Assembly: GCF_004210375.1 (NCBI RefSeq)
Contig: NC_134833.1
Coordinates: 145,320,127 to 145,384,126 of the forward strand
Length of the DNA: 64,000 nt
From: Tachypleus tridentatus
Lineage: Eukaryota; Arthropoda; Merostomata; Xiphosura; Limulidae
Direction of reading: 5' to 3'
The notes under the pieces were generated by a model that saw only the letters and a list, made by a program, of their open reading frames with translations, searched no databases and had not been told where the DNA came from. How positions within the stretch are numbered: position 1 is the first letter of the stretch; each line of letters starts with the position of its first letter. Below, in pieces: positions 34,074 to 44,960 of the stretch. The translations under genes were made by a program, and so were the position numbers.

Positions 34074-34361
34074 AATTTAACACTTGGTAAACAATTTGTT
34101 TTCACTGACAAAACCCATATAGTTTAAGTATTGTGACATTATGCCATGAAATAACTCTTACTGTGTATTTTTCTTTTAAATGCAATACTGATGACAGATT
34201 TATTTTTATTTATCTTCTCTGTTTTTACAGTTTTCATAAAGATGCGATATAAAAGACTTTACCAACAACAAATTGAATAACTCATACAAGTAAGTACTCT
34301 TTTTCAATTTTTAAAATGGAGATTTTTGGAAATACTGTTTTCAGTGGTCACAGCCCTTTTA

Positions 34362-34808
34362 GGCCTGGCATGGGCAGGCGGTTAAGACACTCAAATCGTA
34401 ATCCGAAAGTCGCTGGTTCGAATCCCCGTCACACCAAACATCTTCGCCCTTTCAGTCGCGGAGGCGTTATAATGTGACGGTTAATCTTACTATTCGTTGT
34501 TAAAAGAGTCGTCCAAGAGTTGGCGGTGGATGGTGATGACTAACTAGCTGCCTTCCTTTTAGTCCAGGGGTTCCCAACCTTTTGGCACTCGCGACTTGAA
34601 AATGTAATTGATGAAATAAAATTAATGTTATCCCAAGCTACTTCTAACAAGGCTACGCGACTCCCCTGCCAAAGCTTCGCGACCCCCAAGGGGTCGCGAC
34701 CCACCGGTTGGGAACTCAGTCTAGTCTTACTCTGCTAAATTAAGGACGGCTAACGCAGATAGCCCTCGTATAGCTTTGTGCGAAATTCAAAACCAAACCA
34801 AACCAATA
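34362..34808 (+). mobile_element. SINE-1 copy interrupted by a small hAT-like element
   Basis: The head begins GGCCTGGCATGGGCAGG with an intact B-box GGTTCGAATCCCC. The body is split at 34564/34719 by a 154-bp insertion; removing it and one 8-bp duplicate restores the usual TAGTCTTACNCTGC body. Confidence 0.9.
34565..34718. mobile_element. hAT-like MITE inside SINE-1
   Basis: 154 bp with ends CAGGGGTTCCCAACC and GGTTGGGAACTCA, nearly inverted copies, plus a GGGGTCGCGACC palindrome near the right end. Flanked by 8-bp target duplications TTTTAGTC (34557-34564) and GTCTAGTC (34719-34726). CAGGGGT-type ends and 8-bp duplications are hAT hallmarks. Too short for a transposase. Confidence 0.85.
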
Positions 34809-34876
34809 AAAATATATTAATCTTCACGTGCACAATGATCTCGACATTATTAATAGTAATTTTGTGAGAACTGTGT

Positions 34877-34975
34877 CGTCACTTATATATATAAAAACGG
34901 TTTGTTTTTACATATACATTTTTCTCTACAAATGGGTTTTCTCGATATCACTGATTGTGTGGTCACTTCTACATA
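34877..34975 (+). mobile_element. Penelope-like terminal fragment, solo
   Basis: Matches the end of the elements at 43000 and 44940: AAAACGG, ATATACATTTTTCTCTACAA, ATGGGTTTTCTCG. No coding part or hammerhead-like part remains. Confidence 0.65.
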
Positions 34976-35079
34976 TACAACAAATAATCACTAAAAGTTA
35001 CTCCAGTTTTAACTGTACATCACACTTTATATCCTATTTTTGGTTGTAACTCACAAAATAATGCTTCCCTTGTTCGCTT

Positions 35080-35690
35080 CTAGACAATAACCGACAACAC
35101 TCATGAAGTTCCACCTCGCGTATTCCGCGAGTAATATACAAATAATAATTCTCAATATTCATGGAGTGACACCTAGTGTGTTCCAAGACTACTACATATA
35201 AAATAGCCTTGAACACTAATGAAGCGACACCAATAAATTCCAAAATAATTATATGTACACAAACCCAAAACACTAATAAAGTGACACTTAACGCGTTCTG
35301 AGAGTAACATACAGAAAATAACCTACAACACTCATGAAGTTACACCTAATGTATTCCGAAAGAACTATAGACAATAACCTATAATATTAAGAAAGTGACA
35401 TCTAACGTGTTTCCAGAGTACTAATCAGATGGCACTTATGAAGTGACACCTAATGTTCTTCCAGGATACTATTTGGATAACTGACGACACTCTTGAATTT
35501 ACACCTAATGTATTTCAAGATTACAATATAGACAATAGCGTAGAACACTCACGAAGTGACATCCAACGTGTTTTCAGAGTACAATAACCCTTAAAACGAA
35601 TTTAGTGGCATTTAGTGTGTACTGAGGGTGGTAACCTATAGGCAGTAATCCACGTCACTCATGTATCATGCTCCAAGGAATATTGTATAG
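35080..35690. repeat. Diverged minisatellite, about 60-bp period, about 10 copies
   Basis: Recurring blocks ACTCATGAAGTGACACCTAA, GTGTTCCGAGAGTA and ATAGACAATAACC recur about every 60 bases. Units differ by many substitutions and indels, so the array is old. The gap between the last SINE and the array (34976-35079) shows nothing else. Confidence 0.8.
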
Positions 35691-36230
35691 AAAATGCTAA
35701 GCAGGAAGTAACTTACATAACGTAACCCCCCCCCCAAATGGCATCCAATATATCATGGAGAGACAAGTATAAAATTAACCAAAATGATACATAAAATGAT
35801 AGGCAGTATAGATGCTTGTTTTAAACATTAATTGTAAACTGGACTCCAAGGGTTTTCAATGGTTCTTGTGAACTTTTATTGAACAAATAAAAGTAATTAT
35901 ATTTTTAGCTTTATTCATTCTAAAGCTCAATAATTTCTCTATTTATTTTACGAATAAACATTTTGGAGTCTGTTGCAAGACGTATTTTTACTTGATAAGG
36001 TAACTTGCAAAATGGGTTTTCTCCGTAGATATATCTGAACCAAAACAATAGTTACCTTTTTGTTTCATACTAATCGTGCTTTTCTTAAATAAAAACAATG
36101 ATAATGAACTCAAGCCAGTAATTAATAAATGTATGAACATTTATTAGTCATAGGAAAATCAAGCATGGAAACTAGTTCAACCTGAACTTAGAATTTGCCC
36201 ATAAAATATTTTTTAACTTTTTGTCTTATC

Positions 36231-36740
36231 TCACATGTAACAAACAACACAAGGCACCTGTTCAGTCTCCGATCCATCTTTTAATTTAGCTCCTAAAGGG
36301 ACAAGAACAACGGTTCCTACATCATTATTGGTTTGATACATTTCCGATTCTTTATTATCAACTACACACATTGAGTCAGTACGAAAAAATGGAGATTTTG
36401 GAGCTATCAAGATGCCTTTGTACTCAAACTTCCACTTTTGTGATAGACAATCATTCTTGGCGGGAAACATAAAAGTTTGGAGAGGCTGCTGGTTATAACA
36501 AACAGCACATGCCAGTAAACACTGATGTTTATCCTGCGACTGATAGGATAATATTGTCAGAGGGTCGTCTTGATTTACACTCTCGCTGTTCATATTACCC
36601 TTTTCTCCAGGCACGCATTGGAAATTAACCCCACCTCAGAACTCCATACCCTGAGTAGAGCAAAACAGATGAAGAAACTCCACATGAAGCACTTCCCCAG
36701 CGTACGTATGTAGCTCCATTTCCTTGTTTTAGAGTCCACT
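36231..36740 (-). pseudogene. Terminal exon of a short-chain collagen C4-like gene, one frameshift
   Basis: The acceptor TCTCTCTAG|AGTGG opens WTLKQGNGATYVRWGSASCG then SSSVLLYSGYGVL; near 36655 one extra base shifts the frame, which continues GGVNFQCVPGEKGN, LLACAVCYNQQPLQTFMFPA, KNDCLSQKWKFEYKG, DSMCVVDNKE and ends VPCVVCYM-stop. The pattern (TYxRWG..C, VYSGY, NxxCxP, CAVC, PxxNxC...W..EYxG, CxVC) is that of the C-terminal module of short-chain collagen C4-like extracellular proteins in marine invertebrates. AATAAA lies at 36140-36145 on the minus strand, about 86 bases past the stop. The shift may be a real mutation or a sequencing indel, hence the pseudogene label is provisional. Confidence 0.7.
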
Positions 36741-37155
36741 CTAGAGAGAAAGTAAATATATAAATCATTCATTCAAATAAAGTTTTCAACTTTAGATTTC
36801 TGGTATGACTAGTTGTGTTTTTTTTTATACTATAAACATTCTCTCATTGGATAGTTCATAAATAACGTAGCCGTATTCTAAACAGAACATACAATAATCA
36901 CCTAAAGAGCTAAGGAATGAGGTTTATTTCAAATAAGTGGTCCACGAATAAAACGTAACCTGAATTGTCAGGCAGGTGGCAGCACCGCCTATGTATGGAT
37001 GATTCAAATTGTTCATCGAAATTGTATCTCAAATATCTCCTTTACAGGTTATCAGAACTTTACACGACTAGACTATGTTTCCTTTTATAATAATATCAAT
37101 GTAATGACTGAGTCACAAGTTCTGGGAATGTCTATAAATATGATAGTAAAAAAAT

Positions 37156-37255
37156 TGTCCCTGAAGATGCGTTCGGGTTACAAGATTTTTATTCCATTTC
37201 TGTCAATACTTCTTGAACCTACATGTTTTTCTGACGTCATGAAAATAGCAAAAGG
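37156..37255 (+). repeat. Second copy of the repeat family at 16866
   Basis: CCCTGAAGATG followed by GATTTTTATTCC, ACTTCTTGAACCTACATG, TTTTTCTGACGTCATGAA. The hammerhead-like helix is not recognisable here, and only the tail is conserved. Confidence 0.5.
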
Positions 37256-37528
37256 TTTACATTTCTTGGTTCTTCTTTCTGCTGGTTCTTTTTCGAAAAT
37301 TACACGATAACTTAAAAACCAAAACAATGGTGTCAACCAATTTCTCAAAAGTGACATAGTTTCAAACGGAGTGTTCATTTTTATAAGTGTTATTAATAAC
37401 TCGTAGTCAATAAGAAAATAATAATTCTAATGAAAACGAGGTTATTGCCACTCCTTGAAGTTACCTTTGCAGAAATTTTGTGTTCCTTTGGAAAGCTTAA
37501 ATACAGATTGAAACATGAATTACTAACC

Positions 37529-37960
37529 AATAGGCCCCCCAGTGGCTCATCGGTATGTCTGCGGACTTATAACGCTCAGATCCGGGTTTCGTTATCCATG
37601 GTGAGCAGAGTACAGATAGCCCATTGTGTATTGTTTGTTTGTTTGTTTTTTGAATTTCGCACAAAGCTACTCGAGGGCTATCTGTGCTATCCGTCCCTAA
37701 TTTAGCAGTGTAAGACTGGAGGAAGGCAGCTAGTCATCACCACCCACCGCCAACTCTTGGGCTACTGTTTTACCAACGAATAGTGTGATTACGAGTCGCA
37801 CGCCTTAACACGCTTGGCCATGCCGGGCGAATAGTGAAATTGATCGTCACGTTATAATGTCCCCACGGCTGAAAGGGCGATCATGTTTGGTGCGACGGGG
37901 ATGCGAACCCGCGACCCTCAGATTACGAGTCAGATTGTGTAGTTTTGTGCTTAATTAAAA
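37529..37960 (+). mobile_element. SINE-2 copy interrupted by SINE-1
   Basis: tRNA-like head CCCCAGTGGCTCATCGGTAT, B-box-like GGGTTTCGTTATCC, then GAGTACAGATAGCCC, interrupted at 37630 and resumed at 37934 with ATTGTGTAGTTTTGTGCTTAATT. The 8-bp ATTGTGTA is duplicated on both sides (37623-37630, 37934-37941). Confidence 0.82.
37631..37933 (-). mobile_element. SINE-1 copy with rearranged head, nested in SINE-2
   Basis: The minus-strand body runs normally to CCAACGAATAGTG, then about 45 bp of a tRNA head (ending GGCCATGCCGGGC) appears early. After it the body resumes at GAATAGTG, and a second, partial head follows. It therefore has one and a half heads around a repeated GAATAGTG. Confidence 0.8.
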
Positions 37961-39376
37961 AACAACAACAATTAACCAATAACAGCTAAATGATAGATAT
38001 TACAGTTAGAACCTCATTGTATTTATAGGTTGGTTATAAATACAACATTCCTATATCTATTGAAACACTGAATTAAACAAAACATGCAAACGAGTAAAAA
38101 AAACTTTTCAAAAACTGAAGTAAATTTAGAACAAGCAAGAATTAACGTATAACAAAAACAAAACTATTCACTCAGTATCGAGTTTAATTTATCATATTTT
38201 AGTCTTTTTAACATTATACTATATTGTATGCTTGTACTATTTTATAGGGATGATGCAAATGCCATTCCTACTATCTTGTTTACATTGTTTTTGATAAATA
38301 AGTATTAGCCATCTCTACCTTTATCTCTTTTTTGGAAAGTTTTTCTTTATTTGCTATTATTAAATTTAGAAGAAAATAATCTCGTTTCATAATTTCAAAT
38401 TAAACGTCAAGTATATATTTCTACTTTCCTATAATGGTTGATATTTAAAGTTCTAATCTGTTTCTCACTTGAGGAAAATGCTGATCGTAATGATTATGTT
38501 AAATTAGGCCTAAAAAAGTCCTAAAGATTTTACAACAAATTTTCTAGTACATTCGATGGTATATTATATATACGGAGTCAGCAAAATATTGAGAGACATA
38601 AACAGTTAACAAAATAGTAAAGTGAATCAGTTAAAATATGTTTTTATTTCAACTAGAATTTGTTTTCACTCGAGAAGTACAAGCAAGTTATTTTCACATT
38701 AGTATAGTGTAGTATTTGTAAATTTAAGCCTACAACAAGTTATATCATTATACAAGAGAAGATAACGAAGGCATAAACTAATTTGTCACCATTTACACGG
38801 ACTGGACGTTGAATTATTTTTCCACATTTTACGAAAAATCACCAACGAGAGAACCACGTTACAACAGCTTCATGAGTTGTAACTTCATACATATTTGGAG
38901 CTTTGGAACTTACTTCAATGTTCGATACTTAGCGGAAAACTGGTATTACACCTGAACTTTCATATTTTCTGTATATCATATAAACCTCTTTTTATTCTAC
39001 GTATTTTGGCATTTAATGTATTTGGAATATCTAATAACATATTGTATTAAAACTACGTTGAACAATTCGCAACTTTGTATTTCTTCCATTTCGTTACAAA
39101 TCAAGAGAACAAGGAAGTTTTATGGAAAACTAACAAGCTGATAGATTTTAGACAGCTAATCATTCAAATCTACAGATACACTTAAGAATAAAAGAGGCTA
39201 CAAAAACTCTTACTCGAAAAAGAAATTTAAAATTAAAAATGCATTAATTAAATAATTTATAGTAAACAATAATCCACTTTCAGTTAGGTTTTTGGATCTG
39301 CTGGTTATTGTAGTGACATTTTATCTAAGACTAACGCTTGAAACAGAGCAAAAATAAAACTTAAAACAACACTCAC
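37961..39376. other. Intronic or intergenic, nothing recognised
   Basis: Lies between the microexon at 39377 and the terminal exon of the C4-like gene; AT-rich with no repeat identified. Confidence 0.55.
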
Positions 39377-39392
39377 CAGACGGTTTTTCATC
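39377..39392 (-). CDS. 16-nt microexon of the C4-like gene
   Basis: TATTACAG|GATGAAAAACCGTCTG|GTGAGT. It reads DEKPS plus one base, entering in phase 0 and leaving in phase 1, which fits exon 39965-40151 upstream and exon 36231-36740 downstream (the junction codon becomes Glu). Very short, so supported only by splice consensus and phase. Confidence 0.45.
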
Positions 39393-39964
39393 CTGTAATA
39401 AAGAAAAGACAGTTAATATAACAGAGCGTTGATAATGGAGTATCTGAGATATGTGATACTATTGTACCATGAAGAAAACGACCATTAACTTTAGAACAGT
39501 GTGGTTCTTTTGTTTCCCTGTACAACTTTTTCACGAAGAACTTATTAGCACAAAACAACGAGTGAAAAAGAACAAACTTGTTCTAGAGTTCACGTTCGTT
39601 TCATTCATAGCAAATAACTTGAATAACAGACAACACATGAATTGTTCATATTTTAAAGAAACATTTAAAAATAACAATTTATCATTAATTTGTTGAAAGA
39701 ACTAATTATGCATTTCAATTATATAACTTAAAAAAAATAAATTTTTTTACATCAAGCTAATTTTGAAAAGAAAATTAAATTCAAAGCTTCCCATAGCTCT
39801 ACTAATTAATAACTGTACACTAATTAAAAATGCACACCATTATAAAAATAAGGCACATCTGTTTTCATTAGATATTCATCAATAATATTCTTCAGAGACA
39901 GAATAATTATTAAAATACTCTACAAAAATGAAATATGCAAATAAAATTATTTGTTGAGACTCAC

Positions 39965-40151
39965 AGTTTTTTCCTTTAAAGAAGAAAACTTTCGAATATA
40001 CTTGTATGGAATATAGTCTTCGCCTTTTCCATATGCTTTAAAAGCATCATAGAACTGACTTAGATTGCCTTTATTGGAAAAAGTCCATGTTATTAATGGC
40101 ACTTATAAACGCCTCTTCTGCTTTACTCACGGTATCGTAAAACTCTGTTAC
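39965..40151 (-). pseudogene. Exon of the C4-like gene with a frameshift
   Basis: 187 nt between TTTTTACAG and GTGAGT. The first part reads VTEFYDTVSKAEEAFISAIN, the second LSQFYDAFKAYGKGEDYIPY and then IRKFSSLKEKT; they are in different frames, joined at a run of five T near 40080. One T fewer would give 186 nt and an open phase 0 to 0 exon. Probably a helical, coiled-coil-forming stretch. I do not recognise a domain. Confidence 0.55.
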
Positions 40152-40640
40152 CTGTAAAAATAACAATTTTGGATGTTGCATTTGGTGTGTTTTCGAATGT
40201 AACATTTCCCTTAATTGAAGAACCATAAAACCTGAAACGAGACTAATAATTGGAATACGTTCACGGTTTTACAAGATTCTGAAACCTGTAAAAATGACAA
40301 ACTTGGATGTTTCATTTGGTGTGTTCTCATATGCGACATTTCTGCTACTTGTAACACCACAAAACCTGAAAGACATCTCGTAATTAAAATACGTTCACGG
40401 TTTTATAAAGCTTTGATAGCTGCAAAAATATAATATTCGGATGTCTCGTTTAATGTGCTTTTGTATTTCACCTAATATTGGCACCACAAAAATATGTTAA
40501 TGAGAATAATATTAGGAATTCGTACAATTTTTAAACCTGTAAAGTCACCATATTTGTATGTTTCATTTAGTACGTTTGTATGGTTAATCCTTTTCTCTAA
40601 ATTTGGAAACAAGAAAGACTTCAACGAACCCAAAGATCAC
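40150..40640. repeat. Diverged tandem repeat, about 135 bp x4, at an exon acceptor
   Basis: Units near 40150, 40285, 40419 and 40533 share CCTGTAAAAATNAC, GGATGTTNCATTTNGTGTG and the ACGTTCACGGTTTTA block. The first unit contains the acceptor of the exon at 39965-40151, and the upstream units carry decayed copies of that acceptor and of the exon's first bases. Confidence 0.75.
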
Positions 40641-40655
40641 ATTCAACAAATTGGA

Positions 40656-40928
40656 GGCCCAGGATGGCCAAGTTTGTTAAGGTGTAATATGAGGGTCGCG
40701 GGTCCGCATCCCTATCGCGCCAAACATGCTCGCCCTTTCAGTCGTGGGGGCGTTATTATGTAACGATCAATTCCACTATTCGTTGGTAAAAGAGTAGCCC
40801 AAGAGTTGGCGGTGAGTGGTGATGACTAGCTGCCTTCCCTCTAGTCTTACACTGCTAAATTAGGGACGGCTAGCACAGATAGCCCTCGAGTAGCTTTGTG
40901 CGAAATTCAAAACAAACAAACAAACAAT
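40656..40928 (+). mobile_element. SINE-1 copy
   Basis: Plus-strand copy with a small deletion in the anticodon-arm region (AAGGTGTAATATGAGGGTCG). Target duplication TCAACAAATT at 40643-40652 and 40928-40937. Confidence 0.9.
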
Positions 40929-40937
40929 CAACAAATT

Positions 40938-41050
40938 TGCCCTGGCGTAGCGAGATGTCTGCGGGCTCACACCACTAGAAATCACGTTTCAACACCTGTG
41001 GTGGGCAGAGCACAGATAGCTCATTGAGTAACTTTGTGCTTAATTCTAAT
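40938..41050 (+). mobile_element. SINE-2 copy
   Basis: CCCTGGCGTAGCGAGATGTC head, ACGTTTCAACACC as decayed B-box, GTGGGCAGAGCACAGATAGC body and TAACTTTGTGCTTAATTC tail. It adjoins the preceding SINE-1. Confidence 0.8.
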
Positions 41051-41779
41051 CAATGAATAAATTCAATAAATATTTCTTGTTCTACAACTCTTACTTGCTA
41101 TGTAAATACGAAACAGTACAAAATATTTTAAAATAAAATCGGTTAAAAATGTCGAAACAGGTTTCATGTTGTTTTCTCATTTTCAATATATTCCGTTTTT
41201 GTATATTTCGCTGAAAGTTTGGTGTGCACGAAACATGGAGAAAACGATATAGTTTAATGTAAGCTTATAACCCAAAATATACAAATATGACGAAACTGCT
41301 TAACTGAAGCTTATATCCTCAGTACTACAGCTGACTATTGTAACGGGTTTACTAATATGTGTTTGACATCGATGTTTGTTTTAGTTAAATATATATTTAG
41401 ATGTACATGTAACTTATATTGTTAAATGCCTATTGCGAAAGTCCTGCCTATTCTCTAAATTTGTAGAAGATTCTCGAGTGTAGGAATCAACTATATATGT
41501 TTTACGAAAGCAGTAGCGTATGTACGAATATTGTTACCAAATGGACTTTCTAGCACCTTACCCTTAGAGTTTATAAATCGACACGCTGAGAGACACTTTA
41601 ATATTGTTGGTTTGCTACAGTCAGTATACTTATAACCTCGGAAGCTGTAACTGTGATAAATGCTTATTAATCGAAAAACTACAGATATTTGACCAGAAAC
41701 GTTTATAGATTTTGAACATTACAACCGTTTCAGTTGTTAGTTATTCTACAAGATATTTTTATCAACTTGTAAGCTAGTT

Positions 41780-43045
41780 GGTTTCCTATCAAATGAAATG
41801 TACCCGTGTGTCAAAACAGTACCAATTATCTTTGATGACGAGAAAACTGACTTGTAGAGAAAAATATATTTGTAAAAACGGCTGATATGGATAGAGAAAA
41901 CTATATGTAGAGGAGCGAACAACGTTGCGACCTTCTTCGGTCATCGACAGGTTTACAAAGAAAGAAAGAGATAACTGACCGATAGCTGTCCACATGTTTG
42001 AAGGGGGTTGTGTAATTGAGTGTAGGAATGTAGAGGGCATGATTAGATGTTTGATTATATTTATTAATATAGGTATAAATGTGTTCCTTTGTATTGGTTT
42101 ATTTTGGGCTTGAGTTGTTGTATAAGTAAGGGTTCTTTAATTTTGCATTTGTTTATGTTTGTTTCGTTATTTAGTATTTGGGTGTTTTTTATGGTTATAT
42201 CGTGTTTACTTGATTTGCAGTATTCGAAAACGTATGAAGGTGACTTTGTGTTCTTTGAATCTGATTTCCATTTTTCTACTTGTTTCTCCAATATAGAAGT
42301 CGTGGCAGTTATCACATTGTATTTTATAAATAATGTTGGTGTGGTGTTTGTCAGTGTAGTTTTTACATTGTATATACCTCAGTTTTGTGCCTGTTTTTTG
42401 AATAAATTTGGTATTAACTGGAATGTCATATTTTGTTACTAGTTTTTGCCAAATGTTGGTTATTTGTCTGCTGATACATGCAGCAGTATATGGTTTCGTG
42501 ATTTTTTAATTCGTGGGATATATTTACTTTTGTTAGTTGAATTTGCTTTCTGTCTAGGTGTGTGCGTATAATGTTGTCTACGGTTTGTGGAGGAAACTTA
42601 TTGATGTTGATGAAGTATTGTTTTATTTTGTCTAATTCATCGTTAATTTTATTTGGTGAGCATAGTTTTATGGCTGTGTTTATTTGGTTTCTTAGTATGT
42701 TGAGTTTTTGTTTTGTTTCATGTTCTGAGTTCCAAGGAATGTATCGTCCAGTATGGGTGATTGTTCGGTGGATTTCTGTTTTAAATTGTGTATCAGTTCT
42801 TGATTGCTTTCTTTCTGTTCACATGTGAAGTTAATGTTGGGATGTATAGAGTTAATGTGGTTGAAAAAAATTAAGTGTGTGTTCTGTTGATGTGAATCCC
42901 GTAATCGTGTCGCCTACATATCTGAAGGTGGAAACGTTGTTCGCTTCTCTGTATAGAATTTTCTCTATCTATATCAGCCGTTTTTAAATATATATATTTC
43001 TCTACAAATGGATTTTCTCGTCATCAAGAATTATTATTTCATCAC
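41780..43045 (-). mobile_element. Penelope-like element B, 5'-truncated, with inverted terminus
   Basis: The minus strand begins at the catalytic box, which reads RYVGDT (Asp to Gly) at 42906-42924, and continues to a GIY-YIG-type C-terminus ([36 protein letters not shown]) that ends in the open stretch 42064-42315. At 42925 the sequence flips to the plus strand and runs GTGGAAACGTTGTTCGC to the element end at 43045. A hammerhead-like motif lies at 41924-41950 (minus), mutated to CTGTCGA...GCAAC. Confidence 0.8.
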
Positions 43046-44960
43046 GGCGATTGTACGAGAAGTGTAAGTCTTTGTGTTTTCTTTATGTATTTGTACTTAT
43101 CTATTACCATTATATCTGAACTAATATACCTTACACCACTATTAACAGTACACGTTCATACGATTGTAAAGAAACTCAGAAACTTAAACCAAAGAATTAT
43201 CAACATAAGAAATTACATCTATTTCTTTCAACAATGTAGAAAGGAACAACTAACCCCTAACTTTGTAAAGGTAAAACTATCAAAAAATGTTAATCAATCC
43301 ACAAACATTTTCCAAAATTTACAGAAAAAACTACTTAAAGTCATGTTGAACATGAAATACAAAGAACTACATGACTTACAAAAACACAAAATGAACCTAG
43401 ACCATCAACTGGCATGCTGCATTAAACCAGAGATTTACGGACTTATGCAACGAAACATAAACGAAATCAACACTAGGAATGACAGAGACAAAAAGATCTG
43501 CCACAACAAAAAACTAGAAAAACTGAGATGCAAACAACAGAAAAGACATCAACACGACAAACCGTTGAGTAACCTCATAATTAACAGATCCGACCGACAA
43601 TTAAACACAGACGAGATACATCTACTTAACAAAGGACTCAACTTCGCAATAGCACCTAGGTACTTTCCAACCATAGAAATCAAAACATGTTTAGAAGATC
43701 TAGCCAGGAGACTTGTGATACTTTCTACAGAAAACAGAAACAAGAATACAACCGAAAAGAACCAACAGAAAGAAGACAACTTAAACAATCCTATTGACAT
43801 CCAACAGCCAAACTTCCCAGAAAAAAATTAAAAATTTATATTTTCCAGAAACACCTAAAAACAACATCTTAAACAATTTTTTCAAAGAATTTTCTCACAA
43901 AACCATCAACATAATTTCACAAAACAGAAAGCTAAAAAACAATTTTACAAAAAGAGACATTAATTCAACTAAAAACCTAAAACAAGACAAAAACATGAGA
44001 ATTCTAAAAGCAGATAAAGGAAACGCTATAGTCATAATGAACACGAATGAATAATCCAAAAAATGAACATCCTATCACACACAAACAAGTTTAAACCAAT
44101 AAACACGAATCCAGCAAAGAGACACGAAACGCAATTAAACAAAATACTACTAAAAATGAAAAAAAGGCAACACAATTTCAAAAACACTTTTTGCCTACCT
44201 ACACAATACCAGCTCACGCACACCACAAATATACGGCATCCCCAAACCTCATAAATCAAATCGTCCATTACGACCAACAATGTCCACATATGAATTGTTT
44301 AATTATAATCTTGGTAAATACATAACATGGGCATTCTCCAAATATGTAACATCAGCCAGCTCATTCATCATATACTTTTAATTTCAAGTCTAATCTTAAT
44401 CAACTTAATCATAAAGCCTTAATGGCCATTTTTGATGTTATATCCCTCTTTACAGAAGTCCCAACCGCTGAAGCCTGCAAGATAGTCTTAGAACTCTATA
44501 TTCGAGACCCTAACCCATCAATAGACATTCCCAGCAACCAATTAGCAACCCTCATAGAATTAACCACGATAAAGACAAACTTCATGTTCAACAACCACAA
44601 CTATATAAAAAAAAATGGCCTAAGCATGGGCAACCCAGTATCGCCAGTTCTAGCCAATGACACAAGTTGAAACACAAGCAATTAACACAGCATTACATCC
44701 ATCACTATACGGGTACAGATATGTAGACGACACTTTATTTTTTCAGTCACATTAACCCCATAAACCCCAACATTAAATTAACATGTGAACATGAAGAAAG
44801 CAATCAAATATCATTTCTTAACCTCAAAATGACAAGAACTGATACACAATTTAAAATAGAAATCAACCGAAATAATTACCCATATTGGACTATACTAGAA
44901 TTTTCTAAACCCATACCACCCGTTTTCACATGTATATTTTTCTCTACAAGTGGGTTTTCT
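43046..44960 (+). mobile_element. Penelope-like element C, reverse transcriptase without GIY-YIG
   Basis: Plus strand, three main open pieces: 43085-43831 (248 aa, Lys-rich N-terminal region with VKKLRNLNQRIINIRNYI), 43794-44054 ending LKADKGNAIVIMN, and 44422-44670 with [12 protein letters not shown] and GLSMGNPVSPVLAN, then RYVDDTL near 44715. Frameshifts separate them. After about 44890 the linker and the whole endonuclease region are missing, and the sequence joins the element terminus directly. The N-terminal open frame is the longest non-repetitive one in the window. Confidence 0.82.

Noticed and set aside
36590..36772. Signal-peptide-like frame MWSFFICFALLRVWSS
   Set aside because: Hydrophobic and attractive as a secretion signal, but another frame of the same bases reads GATYVRWGSASCGVSSSV, which matches the C4-like module, and the splice acceptor at 36741 fits that frame.
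42089..42828. Hydrophobic plus-strand frames of 117 and 88 codons
   Set aside because: Antisense of the endonuclease part of Penelope-like element B, which reads correctly on the minus strand.
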